This document shows, in pieces, positions 1-19,600 of a stretch of DNA of 64,000 bases. Under the pieces are notes generated by a model. It had not been told where the DNA came from and did not search any database. It saw only the letters and a list, made by a program, of their open reading frames with translations. The stretch is taken from contig SADC01000191.1 of NCBI GenBank assembly GCA_004194705.1, forward strand, positions 62,001 through 126,000. Direction: 5' to 3'. Made by a program: the position numbers and the translations under genes. Positions within the stretch are counted from its first letter, which is position 1. Each line of letters begins with the position of its first letter. Source of the DNA: Ditylenchus dipsaci (Eukaryota > Nematoda > Chromadorea > Rhabditida > Anguinidae).

Positions 1-249
1 TTCGTAATGAAAATTTTGAAAAAGGACATTTTGACCATTTTTGAAGAAAAATGGTCATTTTATCCAGTGCTTTTTGCTATTTTGGAGCGAAAAGAAAAAG
101 ATTTGGACTGAAAACTTCAAAAATAAAAAAGATTTGGGTCCCGAAAAAAGGACCAATCTTTCTAAAAAGGACAATTACAAACCCTGTTGTAGGGTAAGTT
201 CGACAGAAAAGAGCACAAATACAGCTAACCGCAGGAATTAGCAGGCAAC

Positions 250-673
250 CAGTGATGTTCCCTTAGGCTTAGTTTAGAGATCAAAAATTTGCCAAAATGT
301 AATCAATTGTAAATTATTAATTCTTTCGATTAGTTTCATGTAATCGATTGTAAATTTTTGATTCTTGCGTGTAATCGAAAGAATAAACCAGCAAAAAGGT
401 TAATAAACAGTTTTTTAACGTGTGTATAAAGACGAACTTCTGCTTTCAACGTCATGTGTATCACAAAATGGCCTTTTTAACTGACTTAGTCTTTCGATTA
501 CACGGAAGAATCAAAAATTTACAATCGATTACGTGAAACTAATTGAAAGAAACAAAAGTTTACAATCGATTACAGAAAAGTAATCGAAAATTTAATAATT
601 TTCAATCGATTAAATTTTTGTAAACGATCATGATCGATTAAATTCATCGAATCGTGTACACGGAACATCACTG
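250..673. mobile_element. hAT-type MITE, 424 bp
   Basis: The ends are inverted repeats CAGTGATGTTCC and GGAACATCACTG. They are flanked by an identical 8-bp direct repeat, caggcaac, at 242-249 and 674-681. A CAGTG end with an 8-bp duplication is the hAT signature. The interior is built from inverted copies of an ATCGATTGTAAA-like motif and has no ORF, so the element is non-autonomous. Confidence 0.75.
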
Positions 674-2290
674 CAGGCAACCCATTGGGAGCGAAAACTC
701 ATAAAGATTACTTTGTCTTGTCAACATACGAACATCTTCGTTATCTTAGAATCTGAGAACTTTAGAAACCAAGCTACCATCTTCATGAAAGAGATAATAT
801 TTAATTTTGGCCACAGGATTGTGGAAATTGGACGCAGATGTTTGATAATTGGCCACAGATTTTTGAATATTGGTCACATATCTTTAAAAATTGGTCAAAG
901 AATTGTGAAAATCGGCCACAGATTATTAATAAGATCCTCCTTCATTAGATTTCGATTGTTTTGCACTGACTTCTTTGTTTACACATTTGAACACAAGTTG
1001 TTTACTCTTTTCATTTATCCGATTAAAAGTGCATCGGAGACTCGATTCTTCCTTCTTCCCGCATGACCAGAGGCATACCTAAAGGCTAGAAAATGAAGGG
1101 ATGAGGGAAGCAGTAAAGCTGCAAAGATTTGTGGCCAGTACGAATCGTGGCCAATTTTCAAAAATCTGTGGCCAATACAAATCTGCTGTCAAAATTAATT
1201 TTCAAATTTTCACGATCCGGTGGCCAAAATTAAATACTCTTCTTATAAAAGTTCGGTATTCAGAATTTCTTTTAAACAAAAAACAATTGGGGACAGTCCG
1301 TGGATCGAACACGGGACCTCTCGCACCCTAAGCGAGAATCATACCACTAGACCAACTGGCCACATATTGGTAAGATGGAGATGTGAAGTCATAGTTTTCC
1401 ACAATTTTTTGTCTTATGAGAAAGGCTGGTAGAAACACTCCATGCAAAATGGCCAATATTTTTAAAGAAAAAACCATGATACCCCCCTGTGGTTCGTAAA
1501 AATTTTTTTTTCTCAGAATCAAAAAAACGCGCGGCTTTCTCATGAAATCGGGGTCGAGAAACATGAATATGAAGTTATCTCCTACACCTGATCGCTCTCC
1601 GTGGGAAGAGCGGATTCGTCACTGCAACCTATATTTGATCGCTTTTTATGCTTTAAATGGTCAGTGACAAAAATTTGGGGGTGAATAGACATTTTCGTGA
1701 AAATTGAAAATTATTAAAAAGACAGCAGCCCAAGTGCCCCCTTCCAAAGAGCATTTTTCTCTAAGCCAACTTTTTTCATTTTTCACCTATTTCAAATCTT
1801 TTGCACCGACAATACCAAGTGTATTTGGCTGCTTCGCTGCAAAGGCAAGCACACTCCATGTTGCAATAGATCGGGGTGAAAAAATCAAGAGAAACGAAAA
1901 ATGTAGGCTCAGAAAAAAACACTCTTTGGAGGGTTCGTACTCATTTGCGCGCACTCGTTTGCGCGCACTCCTTTGCGCGCAATCTATAAGTGCCCGCTTC
2001 CATTTAACATATAATATTATGAAAACGCATTGCTGGACTATAATAATTTTTGGTGGCTGGATAGAGAATAATCATTATTTATCGAGTTGAGAAAGATCAA
2101 AAATAAAGAGATTTAGATATTCTGGTAACTAGTAAGTAGAACAGTCGTGGTCTTCTTGAGTTAAGATTCTTATTACTTGAATTAAAAAAAGTTGAGGCTG
2201 AAACCTTTCACCAAAGTCAGTCGGTTTAAAATACCATATTTTTATTTCAACAAAACGACTCAATAACGATAACTGGCAAATTAAACCAAT
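674..2290. other. Non-coding stretch with repeats
   Basis: No convincing gene apart from the tRNA-like copy at 1290-1361. A TTGGCCACAGATTTTT-like motif recurs at 810-930. One arm of the foldback family seen complete at 19.3-20.2 kb lies at about 1480-1620. GCGCGCACTC repeats occur near 1945-1985. Confidence 0.5.
1290..1361 (-). tRNA. trnP-AGG: tRNA-Pro(AGG), possibly impaired copy
   Basis: A cloverleaf can be read with anticodon AGG in loop TTAGGGT, anticodon stem TCTCGC/GCGAGA, T-arm CCGTG-TTCGATC-CACGG and a D-arm containing GGTCTAGTGG. Compared with the copy at 9112 the 3' acceptor strand reads ACTGTCC instead of ACTGGCC, giving one mismatch in the seven-pair acceptor stem. Flanking bases also match the other copies, so this is part of a duplicated segment. 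Confidence 0.7.
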
Positions 2291-2475
2291 TTAGAGATTT
2301 TCTCGTTTCCCATGGCCTTCCTCTTCTTCCTGCAGCAAAAATGGAAAGTTGACTAGGTGATGCTGTAAAGCTCTCAAGAAATTCATTCGTTGATCCCACG
2401 CAGAAAATGGTCCATTGAAAATGCAACTAACTGATAATCTTTGAGCCCGTTTCTCCCTGAAGCGACAATTCCTGT
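2291..2475 (-). CDS. Terminal coding exon of unrecognised gene
   Basis: An open frame on the minus strand ends at TAA 2291-2293. It reads CIFNGPFSAWDQRMNF, then an acidic run QEEEEGHGKRE. Codon use looks coding and the stretch is too short for Met-initiated ORF finding. Upstream, TTTG|GTAAAT and CCTAAACAG|GAATTG delimit a plausible intron of about 70 bp that keeps the frame, so the exon may extend to about 2485. The protein is not recognised. It may belong with the exon at 2698-2809 or to a different gene. Confidence 0.4.
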
Positions 2476-2697
2476 TTAGGAAGACCCAAAGTTAGCGACT
2501 GCAGCTGACTTAATTCTGGCAATGTCATCTCGACGCTATTTACCAAATTAGTACAGTGAACGAAAAGTAAAATATTACCATGAAGGCATTTGTACTTAAT
2601 CGACAGACGTGGAATTCAGAAGGAGAATATTTTCACAGAGCAAAATTCGTTTTGCTGTTCCGGACACGCTACAGGAAGCTTTCGTTACACGCACGAT

Positions 2698-2809
2698 TTA
2701 TGCATCTCCAGTTTTGAATTTTTCTTGAATTAAGGACGCGACACATTCTGTATTCGTAGCAGCTGACGACCAAGCTTTGCCCTCCTCTGGTTGATAGCGA
2801 CACAACACC
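2698..2809 (-). CDS. Terminal coding exon of unrecognised gene
   Basis: After a 3' splice site CTCTTTTCAG the frame (phase 2) encodes 36 residues beginning VLCRYQPEEGKAW and ending KFKTGDA, then TAA at 2698-2700. The length of 112 nt equals one base plus 37 codons, as phase 2 entry requires. No upstream exon was recognised between here and 5.5 kb. The family is unknown. Confidence 0.45.
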
Positions 2810-2963
2810 CTGAAAAGAGTAGAAATCAGGATTTAGAGTAAAAGTCTAAAGCTTAACAACATTAACATACATGATTAGATGGTTGAACTGGATTTTACTT
2901 GCACTTGCGCTTTTACTTACTAAAAACTGTAAAAGTGTCATACTTTATCTCAAAAAGAATTGG

Positions 2964-3034
2964 GGGCCAGTCCGTGGATCGAACACGGACCTCTCGCACC
3001 CTAAGCGAGAATCATACCACTAGACCAACTGGCC
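2964..3034 (-). tRNA. trnP-AGG: tRNA-Pro(AGG) copy with one-base deletion
   Basis: Same sequence as the copy at 9112, with a perfect GGCCAGT/ACTGGCC acceptor stem and anticodon AGG. One C is missing between the anticodon and T arms (GGTCCGTG instead of GGTCCCGTG), which shortens the variable loop by one and gives 71 nt. It may be functional or a decaying duplicate. Confidence 0.7.
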
Positions 3035-3282
3035 ACATATTGCAAAGATGGGATGTGAAGTCATATTTTTCCCTGGATAAATAAATCCAGCAGAAAATAA
3101 GGGTTTTCCAACATGAAAGCAAGTATAAAACAAGCATTCGAAAAAAGCATAAATATTTTTTTATCAAAGCTATTTCATAATCATATATCGGATTTTTTTT
3201 ATAATTCGCCCACTTCGAATTATCGCCTAGCCTTCGAGGGATATAAAAAAGGAGTATAGTTGCTTAAAACCAGGGCTTTAAA

Positions 3283-3516
3283 ATTTTTTTTTGACATCCT
3301 ACATCCGGCCAAAAAAATTTTGACATCCACATCCGACATCCGGATGTGAAATTTTCGACATCCGAAACATCCGAAAACATCCGAAAAATCCATGAAAAAT
3401 CAATGAAAACATCCGCTGACATCCGATTCAAATTTTTTGACATCCAACATCCACATCCGCCGGATGTGGATGTTTCGGATGTAAACATCCACATCCGGAT
3501 GTATCTTCCGGATGTT
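3283..3516. repeat. Tandem array of ACATCCG-type units
   Basis: Irregular repetition of GACATCCG, AACATCCGA and ACATCCGGATGT on both strands. The open frames across it are artefacts of the repeat. Confidence 0.75.
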
Positions 3517-3966
3517 TTTAAAGCCCTGCTTAAAACCCATTATCTCTAATAACACCCTACCCTATAAATTGTATGTTTTAATTTTTCCTAAGGTGTAGAC
3601 TGTACAAGTCGTGAACTTTTTAATAATACCATATTCTCTTTAATAAAAGAGCAAGGTCAAAGGGGGTTAAAAATAGAAGGGCCCCTCTATTAGCTTTGCG
3701 AAAAAAGCTAATCAGGATTTCTTTCAAATTGTGCAGAATTACTAATGCACAGATGGTAGCGATGACAGCGTTATTAATTGTTTCAAGGAAGAGTGGCCGG
3801 TGCCATACGGTCACTTGAAGCTCAATTACATGTCTTTCTATAATCAGCAACACATTCCCTCAAATCGCCGCCCTTCCTAAAAAGCGCTACTCCTTTTAAT
3901 TCAAAAAGCTTGTTATATCAGCCATTTTCGCCGCAAAATTTTTTGAAAATTTTTGTCATATAGAAA

Positions 3967-4721
3967 ATTTTGGACGCTACTTGCATATACCCCCCCCCAA
4001 ATCAACTTTTTTTAAAAGTGTTTTAAAACACCCTATATCGACTCAAAATCGCCTCAGGAGTTCAAAAAAGACATTATTTTTAAGTTCTGGTGAATAAAAA
4101 ATTGAGTTTTGGGCAATTTTGAATTTCGACTTTTTACCTGTTTTATCATGTTTTGGTCACTGGAGCTGGGTAAAAATAGTCTCTAAATGCATTTTTGTTC
4201 GAGAGTCTTGCTCGGAATTATGTCTAAGGTAAGTGAGTGCGCGCATCTCTAACCAACCAAGCCCCCTGCGCCCCCTTCGGGACCCCAAGCAACCAAGCAA
4301 CCCCCCAAACAACCACCTTCGGGGGCGCAGGGGGCTTGGTTGCTTGGGGTTGAGATGCGCACACCCACATACCTTAGACCCAAATCACTCGAAAGTGACT
4401 CTGGATGCATAAAAATATGTGCATACCAGAGTTTATTTATGCGGTAGGCCCCAGTCAACAAAACTATGTTCAACATCTTCCTTTTCGTTCAAAATTGGCC
4501 CCTTTTTAGTCTATTTCCACCCTAATACAGCCTTAAATCCCTTCGAAAATGGTAAAAAAGGTACTTTTTGGTGGTCCAGAAACTCGATTTTATTGACCAG
4601 AACTCAAAAATAATGTCTTTTTCGAACTCCTGAAATGATTTTGAGTCAATATAGGGTATTTGGGAACATTTTAAAAAAAGTTGATTTGAGGGGGGGGGTA
4701 TATGCAAGTAGCGCCAAATTT
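3967..4721. mobile_element. Foldback element, about 755 bp
   Basis: The arms are inverted copies. The left reads GGACGCTACTTGCATATACC, then C-run and AAATCAACTTTTTTTAAAA; the right is the mirror ending TATATGCAAGTAGCGCC. Between them at about 4138-4480 lies a module with a GC-rich hairpin (GCCCCCTGCGCC...GGCGCAGGGGGC) that also occurs at 19.62-19.90 kb and 43.71-44.00 kb. No coding capacity. Confidence 0.65.
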
Positions 4722-5541
4722 TGTTATGCCAAGGGTACATTTGTCTCAAAAATTTTGAAAAAATGTCAGTTACATCGAGGGTTCGTATAATCAAATGTAT
4801 ACTTCATTATGTTTCAGTCGAAACCAACCTACCGTATTTCATCTAATTGCCGCCCCGGGCGCTTATTTTTCAAACCTCTGAAAATTTTGAAATTGTCAAT
4901 CAAAAATGGTCCTAACTCTGAAATCTTACTAAAAAAGAGGGAGGCGTTTATTAGAGGTAATACGGTAGTTTAGCTGAAGGGTTTGCTTTATAGAGGTTTG
5001 ACTGTATGTCAAAAATATAAAATCAATATCAATTAAAAACGCAAGATTCGAAAAGGATTGAAAAACAGTGAATCCCTTCTTTTTTTAAGGAGAGAAGACG
5101 GTATAAAGTCTTTCAAAGTAATTCTTAATTTGCTATATGAAGAGTAGGTTAACTAAAGAGTGTCTTAAATTTGTTGGACACGTTAAAGTGCTAAAACTTC
5201 CTATTTTATTACTAATTTCGTTGCACTTTTTGAAAACATTTACAAAAAGTTAGAAAGTTAGAATTAAGCTTATTTTTGTTAGCAAGCAAAATTTCAGTCC
5301 TATAACAGTATTCACGTATTATAACAGACTGTATGGAAAAATTTCAGAAGCTTGCCTGGGTGTGTGTTCAAGTCTGGGTTTGAGAAAAGGTTGATTATTG
5401 CAACTGGTAGGTAGTTTTTTTTTGTAAAAGCAATAAATGTTTTTATTTTAAAACACAGTCAACAAACAGTTAATAAATATTCAATGTAAGGATCGATCAG
5501 TAAAACTCATTTTTTTCCTCAACCAAATTGAATGTTTCAAA
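4722..5541. other. No gene seen
   Basis: AT-rich sequence between the foldback at 3967-4721 and the 3' end of the aminotransferase gene. It contains fragments of TAGAGGTTTGACTGTA-type mariner ends and a TATTAGAGGTAATACGGTA motif. No splice-compatible coding exon was found. Confidence 0.4.
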
Positions 5542-13735
<8,194 letters not shown>

Positions 13736-14167
13736 TGAGCTTTGATGATAAATTTAGAAATTTGAGAATATTTTCTAACCAAGACCACTAGGAAAAAAAT
13801 CTGTAAGGCAAATTTAAAAAAACAGATAAAGATTTTTCAGAGATAATACGCAGATCTTTTAATTTTAAAAAATTCAATAAAAGAACTCTCGTAGTCAAAA
13901 AATTGCAATTTTGCGGTTTCGGTTTTTTTTTTCGGCGAAACATATTTACGACACCTGGGCATATTAGCAGCGACAAAGTGGGCAAACCTTTTTCTCGCCG
14001 TAAAAAACCTTTTTTAGCCGCAAAAACACTTTTTTCTGCTGCATAAATACTTTTCTTTGCCGTAAGACTTTTTTGCCGCAAATTTTTTCTCACTGTAAAA
14101 CGACTTTTCACGGCACAAGAAAATATGCGTTGCGGCAGAAAAAAGTATCTTAGCGGCAACTAAAGTA

Positions 14168-14406
14168 TTAGGTGGTGTCAAAAGTTCGCACCGTTTTTTT
14201 ATTCAAAATGAATATTTGTGGCACCGTGTTTTTACCATAGATATTTCAACAGTTTTTTAAAAGTTGACCAATAATTTTGTAGCTGAGAATCTTCTCTACA
14301 AAATGATTGGTTAAATTTTGAAAAATCGATGAAATATCTATGGTAGAAATACGGTGCCACAAATATTCATTTTGAAAAAACGATGCGAACTTTTGACAGG
14401 ACCTAA
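14168..14406. mobile_element. Mariner-type palindromic MITE, nested
   Basis: Almost the whole 239 bp is one inverted repeat: TTAGGTGGTGTCAAAAGTTC at the left and the mirror ending GAACTTTTGACAGGACCTAA at the right. It is flanked by TA on both sides (14166-14167 and 14407-14408). It has inserted into an older TTGCCG-unit element that resumes at 14.41 kb. Confidence 0.75.
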
Positions 14407-14459
14407 TATTTCTACAGCAAAAAAAAGTATTTTTACGGCAAGCCTGAGGAAATTTGCCT

Positions 14460-15048
14460 GAGGAAATAGCATAGCTTTTTGAAAAGATTTTTTTTTTTCA
14501 TTTCACAGATTATAAAAATATTAAGTACATAAAAAATAATGAGAGGTTTTTTTTTGTGCTTCCAAGTCAAGACAAATAATTTAAAACATAAATCTTTCAG
14601 AGAGCTCCAACAAAAATGTTTTGTCAAAGAAAAATAAAAGTGAAAAGACCATTGTGTTCAGCGTTAAATTCTTAGCCAGTAGTCACAAAGTTCACGCACG
14701 ACAAGTGGAGTTTTAAGAAAGAAAAAAAAAACTCGTGTGTGTTTAGTCCAAAAAATGTATAGACAAAAGAGATAAGAAAATTCTTTTCTATTTTCTCTAC
14801 AAAATGAACGCACTCAACATGCAAACAGGTGATAAAAATTAAGCCTTTGTAATCTACAGAATAAAAATCACTTGTAATGAACATAAACATAAGTGAAAAG
14901 GATAATAAAAAAAAGATTTTCACTGCAAATAAAAACCAAAAACGAGCAATATTTTATAGCTTTTATTGCTAACTTATAAAATCTCTATACATCTGAGGGC
15001 CGCTTTTATTGCAGCCAACACCACCCCCCCCCCCCCCCCGCTATAATA
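14460..15048. other. No gene seen
   Basis: AT-rich sequence upstream of the aminotransferase gene. Open frames here are Phe/Lys/Ile-rich and look non-coding. It ends in a long C run at about 15022-15038. Confidence 0.4.
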
Positions 15049-15050
15049 GG

Positions 15051-15260
15051 GCTCCCACAATGAGAATCACGATGTCGAAGTAAAGCTATGACTAGATCTC
15101 ACGTTTTTCATTGAAAAATGCCAAATCTGATATAGATGACCCGTACCTAAAACCGAAAAGTAGGTATAGCTCATCTATACCAGATTTATCATTTTTCAAT
15201 AAAGAATGCGAGATCTAGACATCACTTTACTTCGACATCGTCATTCCAATTTTGGGAGCC
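15051..15260. mobile_element. Palindromic MITE, mariner-like
   Basis: Inverted ends GGGCTCCCACAATGAGAAT and its mirror ATTCCAATTTTGGGAGCCC enclose inverted GATGTCGAAGTAAAG and GAGATCTAG segments. A TA dinucleotide flanks each side. No ORF. Confidence 0.55.
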
Positions 15261-16015
15261 CTATAACGGACCCCCGGTACCAAAAAACTGGTAGAAAGCA
15301 ATAAAATTACCCCCGATACAATGGCACTATTCTGTTTTGGTCAAAAAATTCAGATTTCAGGGTAATTTTTGCACTCAATTTGAATCTTTGAAAAAATTTG
15401 CTTATTTCTAGTTTTCAATTTTTTATCTAGCTCTGTTCTGATCTTTGTTTTTCCTCTCTCTTTCTCTCTCTAAAAAATTACTTTTGGCTAAAATCCTCGA
15501 TACAACGGCATCCACGATATAACGGCACCTTTGACCAGTCTGCAGGGTTGCCGTTATAGCGGCACTCGAATGTATAGTATTTGGCATAAGTGAGTGGCTG
15601 ATTACGAGAATGTGTGTTTAAGCCCAATTTTTTACCATCTTTTGCAAACTTAGTCCGATATCTCACTGCGCTACTCAAGTAAAACAGATTTTTTTAAGCA
15701 CGAACACGTATAATAAAATTAGCTTTTAATTATTTTTTGTTGCCCTCGAAATTGGAGATGGTGGGTTTTAGCGTAGATTTTGGTAGTTAATTTGGTACAA
15801 ACATAATTTTCAGCCTTTTTTTGTAAGCTTCTTCGGTTTTCTCAAGTACAAGGCCGGAGCCACAAGGATTGGGTTCAAACCACGTGGATACCCCTCCCCC
15901 TACCACCAGCATGGCGCCCGAACTACGAATAAAAAATTAAAGGGACGTGCCCGTTCGTTATACGGAGAAAAGGCGTTAACCAGCAGTTCTTTCCTTTCTA
16001 AAAAAAAACTTTTAC

Positions 16016-16085
16016 GTGCGTTTTCATCTAGATTTTTTAATTGAGTTTTTAGTTCATGTCGAACAGCACAGCTTCTTAAAATACC
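16016..16085 (-). CDS. Possible isolated coding exon
   Basis: Between a good acceptor (TTTCATTTCAG) and a donor (GCAC|GTAAAAG) the minus strand encodes 23 residues, GILRSCAVRHELKTQ and onward, with coding-like composition. It begins at phase 0 and ends at phase 1. A further open segment encoding TEEAYKKRLKIMFVPN lies near 15.8 kb, but I could not join them in frame. It would be a small gene between the aminotransferase and the Ig-domain gene. Family not recognised. Confidence 0.3.
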
Positions 16086-16618
16086 CTGAAATGAAAAAGT
16101 ATTTATAAAATTTGTAGCACACAAAAATACATGCCTAACAAAAAAGGCAGTGCAAGAGCATCAAATAAATAATAACAAATGATTAAACAAACAGAGAAAA
16201 TCAAAAATTATGGAGAAGTTGCTGGTGTCTCGTGGCTGGAGTTGTTTTCTTATTACACTCTTATTACACTGTTTCATTGCCATGGCTGTATTTCCCATAT
16301 CATTAAGTCATTAATTTTTTCTTAGGAACCATACATATTTCTGCCGATCCCTTTTTTGTTTTTTGCTCATTTTTCTACCCGTGCATGCGTACAGTCGACT
16401 TTCGAAAATTCGGCCCTCCTATTTCGGCACCCTTGAATTCTGCACGCTAATACTTTTCACAAAAACAAACAGCGGAATTTTGCGTTAAAATGAAAATAAT
16501 AATTTTGACTTTTGATTTTTTTTAAAATTTTTTCTTCAACATTTGTTTAAAATATGCCAAAATCAATCTTTATTTTATTTAAAAACTTTAACAAAGAAGA
16601 CAACTTACAACAAAACAT

Positions 16619-19600
16619 TTATGCCATATTTAAGGAATTATTAGAAATTCTCTTGATTCTGCTTCCTGAAAGTTGTCGATTAAGCAAACCATCTGAAATG
16701 GTGATTTGGGCCACTTTAAAGCGTGTTTCATTGATTCGCACACTATAAACCCCTGAGTCTTTAGGTTGGGCATTGTGGATGATCAAATAGTGTTTGTTGT
16801 TGCTGATCACATGCTCAAACTGCAAATTAATCTTGTAATTTCAACAATTTTGTTCCAACTATGTTACCTTGCCACTCCCAGCCTCGCTAGTGTTCAAGTC
16901 CCTGTTGTTGCGTTGCCAATGCAAGTGAGGACTGGGCTGGTCGGCTAGTTGTTCGGAGGTAGTGTCCAGTTCACAAGCTATGGTTGCCGTACTTCCACTC
17001 GCACCAAATAGTCACTCAATTCTTCGTCGTCGGTCTGCACTACTCACTTGTACTTCTCGCTCATCTATTTTTTCTGAAAAATATTTTATTACAGTCCACT
17101 CTGGATTGAGTGTAACCACTCAAGTTCATTCCAGCCCAAGGTCCGACACTTTTTTAGCCTGATCTGAAGTCTTTTGCCAAATGTATTTGGTTAGTCGAGT
17201 TCCGAAAAACTGCAAGGACTATGATTTTTCTGCAGTCTTTGTTAATGGCAACAGTTTTGCCGACGATCGGATTAAGCTAAAATAATGTACTTTTTTTTAA
17301 ATAAGAGTACTCTTCGGTAAAACTTTTGCTACAGTCAACCCTCGATATCGTGGCCCCTCGATATAGTGGCCCCCTCGATATAGTGGCCCCCTATGGCCGG
17401 TCCCGACTAAGAAAACATACCCTTGATATAACGGCCCCCAAGGAAAAATGTGATTTTAATCGCAAAGTAGTTAGTCAAAAACCTATTTTTATTAGTATTT
17501 TCAATTTTTATCGTTTTCAACACCTACACCATCTACAATGACACGAAATAGTTAAAGTCGAAAAAATATTCTTCGACTGAAAATCCACTACCGAACCCAC
17601 TGCTAACTTTCAGCGGATTCAGATGCTCCTACCAATGAGCTACCTAGGCTATTTCACTTTAACTAGACTATTACATTTTTTTTATTTATTAGTGGGAGAT
17701 TGCCAACCAACCTCTTCACAATCGGTTCTCAAAATAGAGGGTATCGATTTATCACTGAAAAAATGGTACTAACAGTAAAGTATTAAGGTATTGAATAAGT
17801 TCATAGCTTCAGTGGTTTATAGTTAAAAAGGTCAACCCTCGATATAGTGGCCCCCTATGACAATTTTGTAAAGAAAAACTCGATATAGTGGCCCCCCGAT
17901 ATAGTGGCCCCTATGGCCGTTCCCGAGGGGAGCCACTATATCTAGGGTTGACTGTACAGTCAAACCTCGATATAGTGGCCCCCACCTCAAGTTCGTTCCC
18001 ACCTAGGGTCCGACACTTTTTTTAACCCTGTTTTTGAAATAATTTATTGATTATGTTATGACAGTCTGGTCGCAAATATCGTAAGGATTCCGATTTTGCC
18101 GATCGTTTTTAATAACTAAATAGTTTTTGCATTTAAAAAGCAAAACCTCGATATAGTGGCCCCCTTAAAAAAATTAGAGGGCCACTATATCGAGGTTTTG
18201 CTTTTTAAATGCAAAAACTATTTAGTTATTAAAAAACGATCGGCAAAATCGGAATCCTTACGATATTTGCGACCAGACTGTCATAACATAATCAATAAAT
18301 TATTTCAAAACAGGGTTAAAAAAAGTGTCGGACCCTAGGTGGGAACGAACTTGAGGTGGGGGCCACTATATCGAGGTTTGACTGTATTAACAAAAACGAC
18401 TACAGTCCAAGCTCCCATTAACCTAACCCCCAAAAGTTCGTTCCCGCCTAGGGTCCGACACTTTTTTTAACTCGATTTTCAAAAAAAAATTCTTCTGTTT
18501 GACAGTCTGGCTGCAAATATCGTCAAAATTCCGATTTTGCCAATCGTTTTAGCGAAAGAAAGAATTTTTATCTTGAAAAAGCAAAAACTGCCATCAACGT
18601 AATGCTTTTTGAAAATATTTTGAAAATAGAGCATGCTCCTGCGTTTCAAAAAGTTAAGGCGGGGACCAGCAATTTTTTTTGAACCTTCCCATTTTTCAAT
18701 CGTTTCGTGTTCGACCTGATATTGATGACCTTATTCTACTTTTAAAAGTTAGGCAGAATACTTAAAAATTCTAGGTGAAAACGCATGAAAATATTTAACG
18801 AGGAAGAAAAAAAACTAGTGGTCCCCGCCGTTTCTCCGTGTAACGCACGGGCATGCTCCTTTAATGAGAGTTTTTTCATTTTTAGTGTCAATTTTTTTTC
18901 TCGCTAAAACGATTGGCAAAATCGGAAACCTGACGACATTTGCAGCCAGATTGTCAAAACAGAAAAAAAGAAAATTTTAAAAAAATCGAGGTAAAAAAGT
19001 GTTGGACCCTTCAACGAACTTTTGGGGGTTACGTTAATGGAAGTTTTGACTGTAGCGAAATCGGAATCCTTGCTATATTTATTAGACCTGATAAATGAGA
19101 TTTGGTAAAAGTTTTTAAATAATATAGAAATCAAAAAAAGTGTCTGACCCTAGCCGGGTAGTAACTTTTTGAGGTTAAAATAATTCGAGAGCAGACTGTG
19201 CTTAAAATCGTAACTTTTCAAATGTTTTTGCAGAATTGTTGTTACCAAAATGACCGTAATATTCTGACGGTCATTGTCGAAAAGAGGGTAAAAATCCGAA
19301 ACAATTTACGATTTTGGTTGCAGTTTCGAATCCCCCCCCCCCACGGGGACTGATCAGATGGAGGAGATAACATCATATTCGTGTTTCTCGACCCCGATTT
19401 CCTGAGAAAGCCGGCTGTTTTTAATTCTGAGAAAAAAAATTTTTTCGAACCACAGGGGGGGTATCATGGTTTTTTAGTCAAAATTTGAAAAATTTGAATT
19501 GGCGCCTTTTGAATTTAAAGGGATTAAGGGCTGTATTGGGAGGGAAGGGAGTAAAAGGGGCCAATTTTATGGCAGAACGTCAGAAATTGAAATGTTTGTA

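Noticed and set aside
713..1066. 117-residue plus-strand ORF with IGHR repeats
   Set aside because: Arises from the repeated TTGGCCACAGATTTTT motif; no domain and no splice context.
3264..3549. Overlapping ORFs across the ACATCCG array
   Set aside because: Simple repeat; both strands are open because the unit lacks stops.
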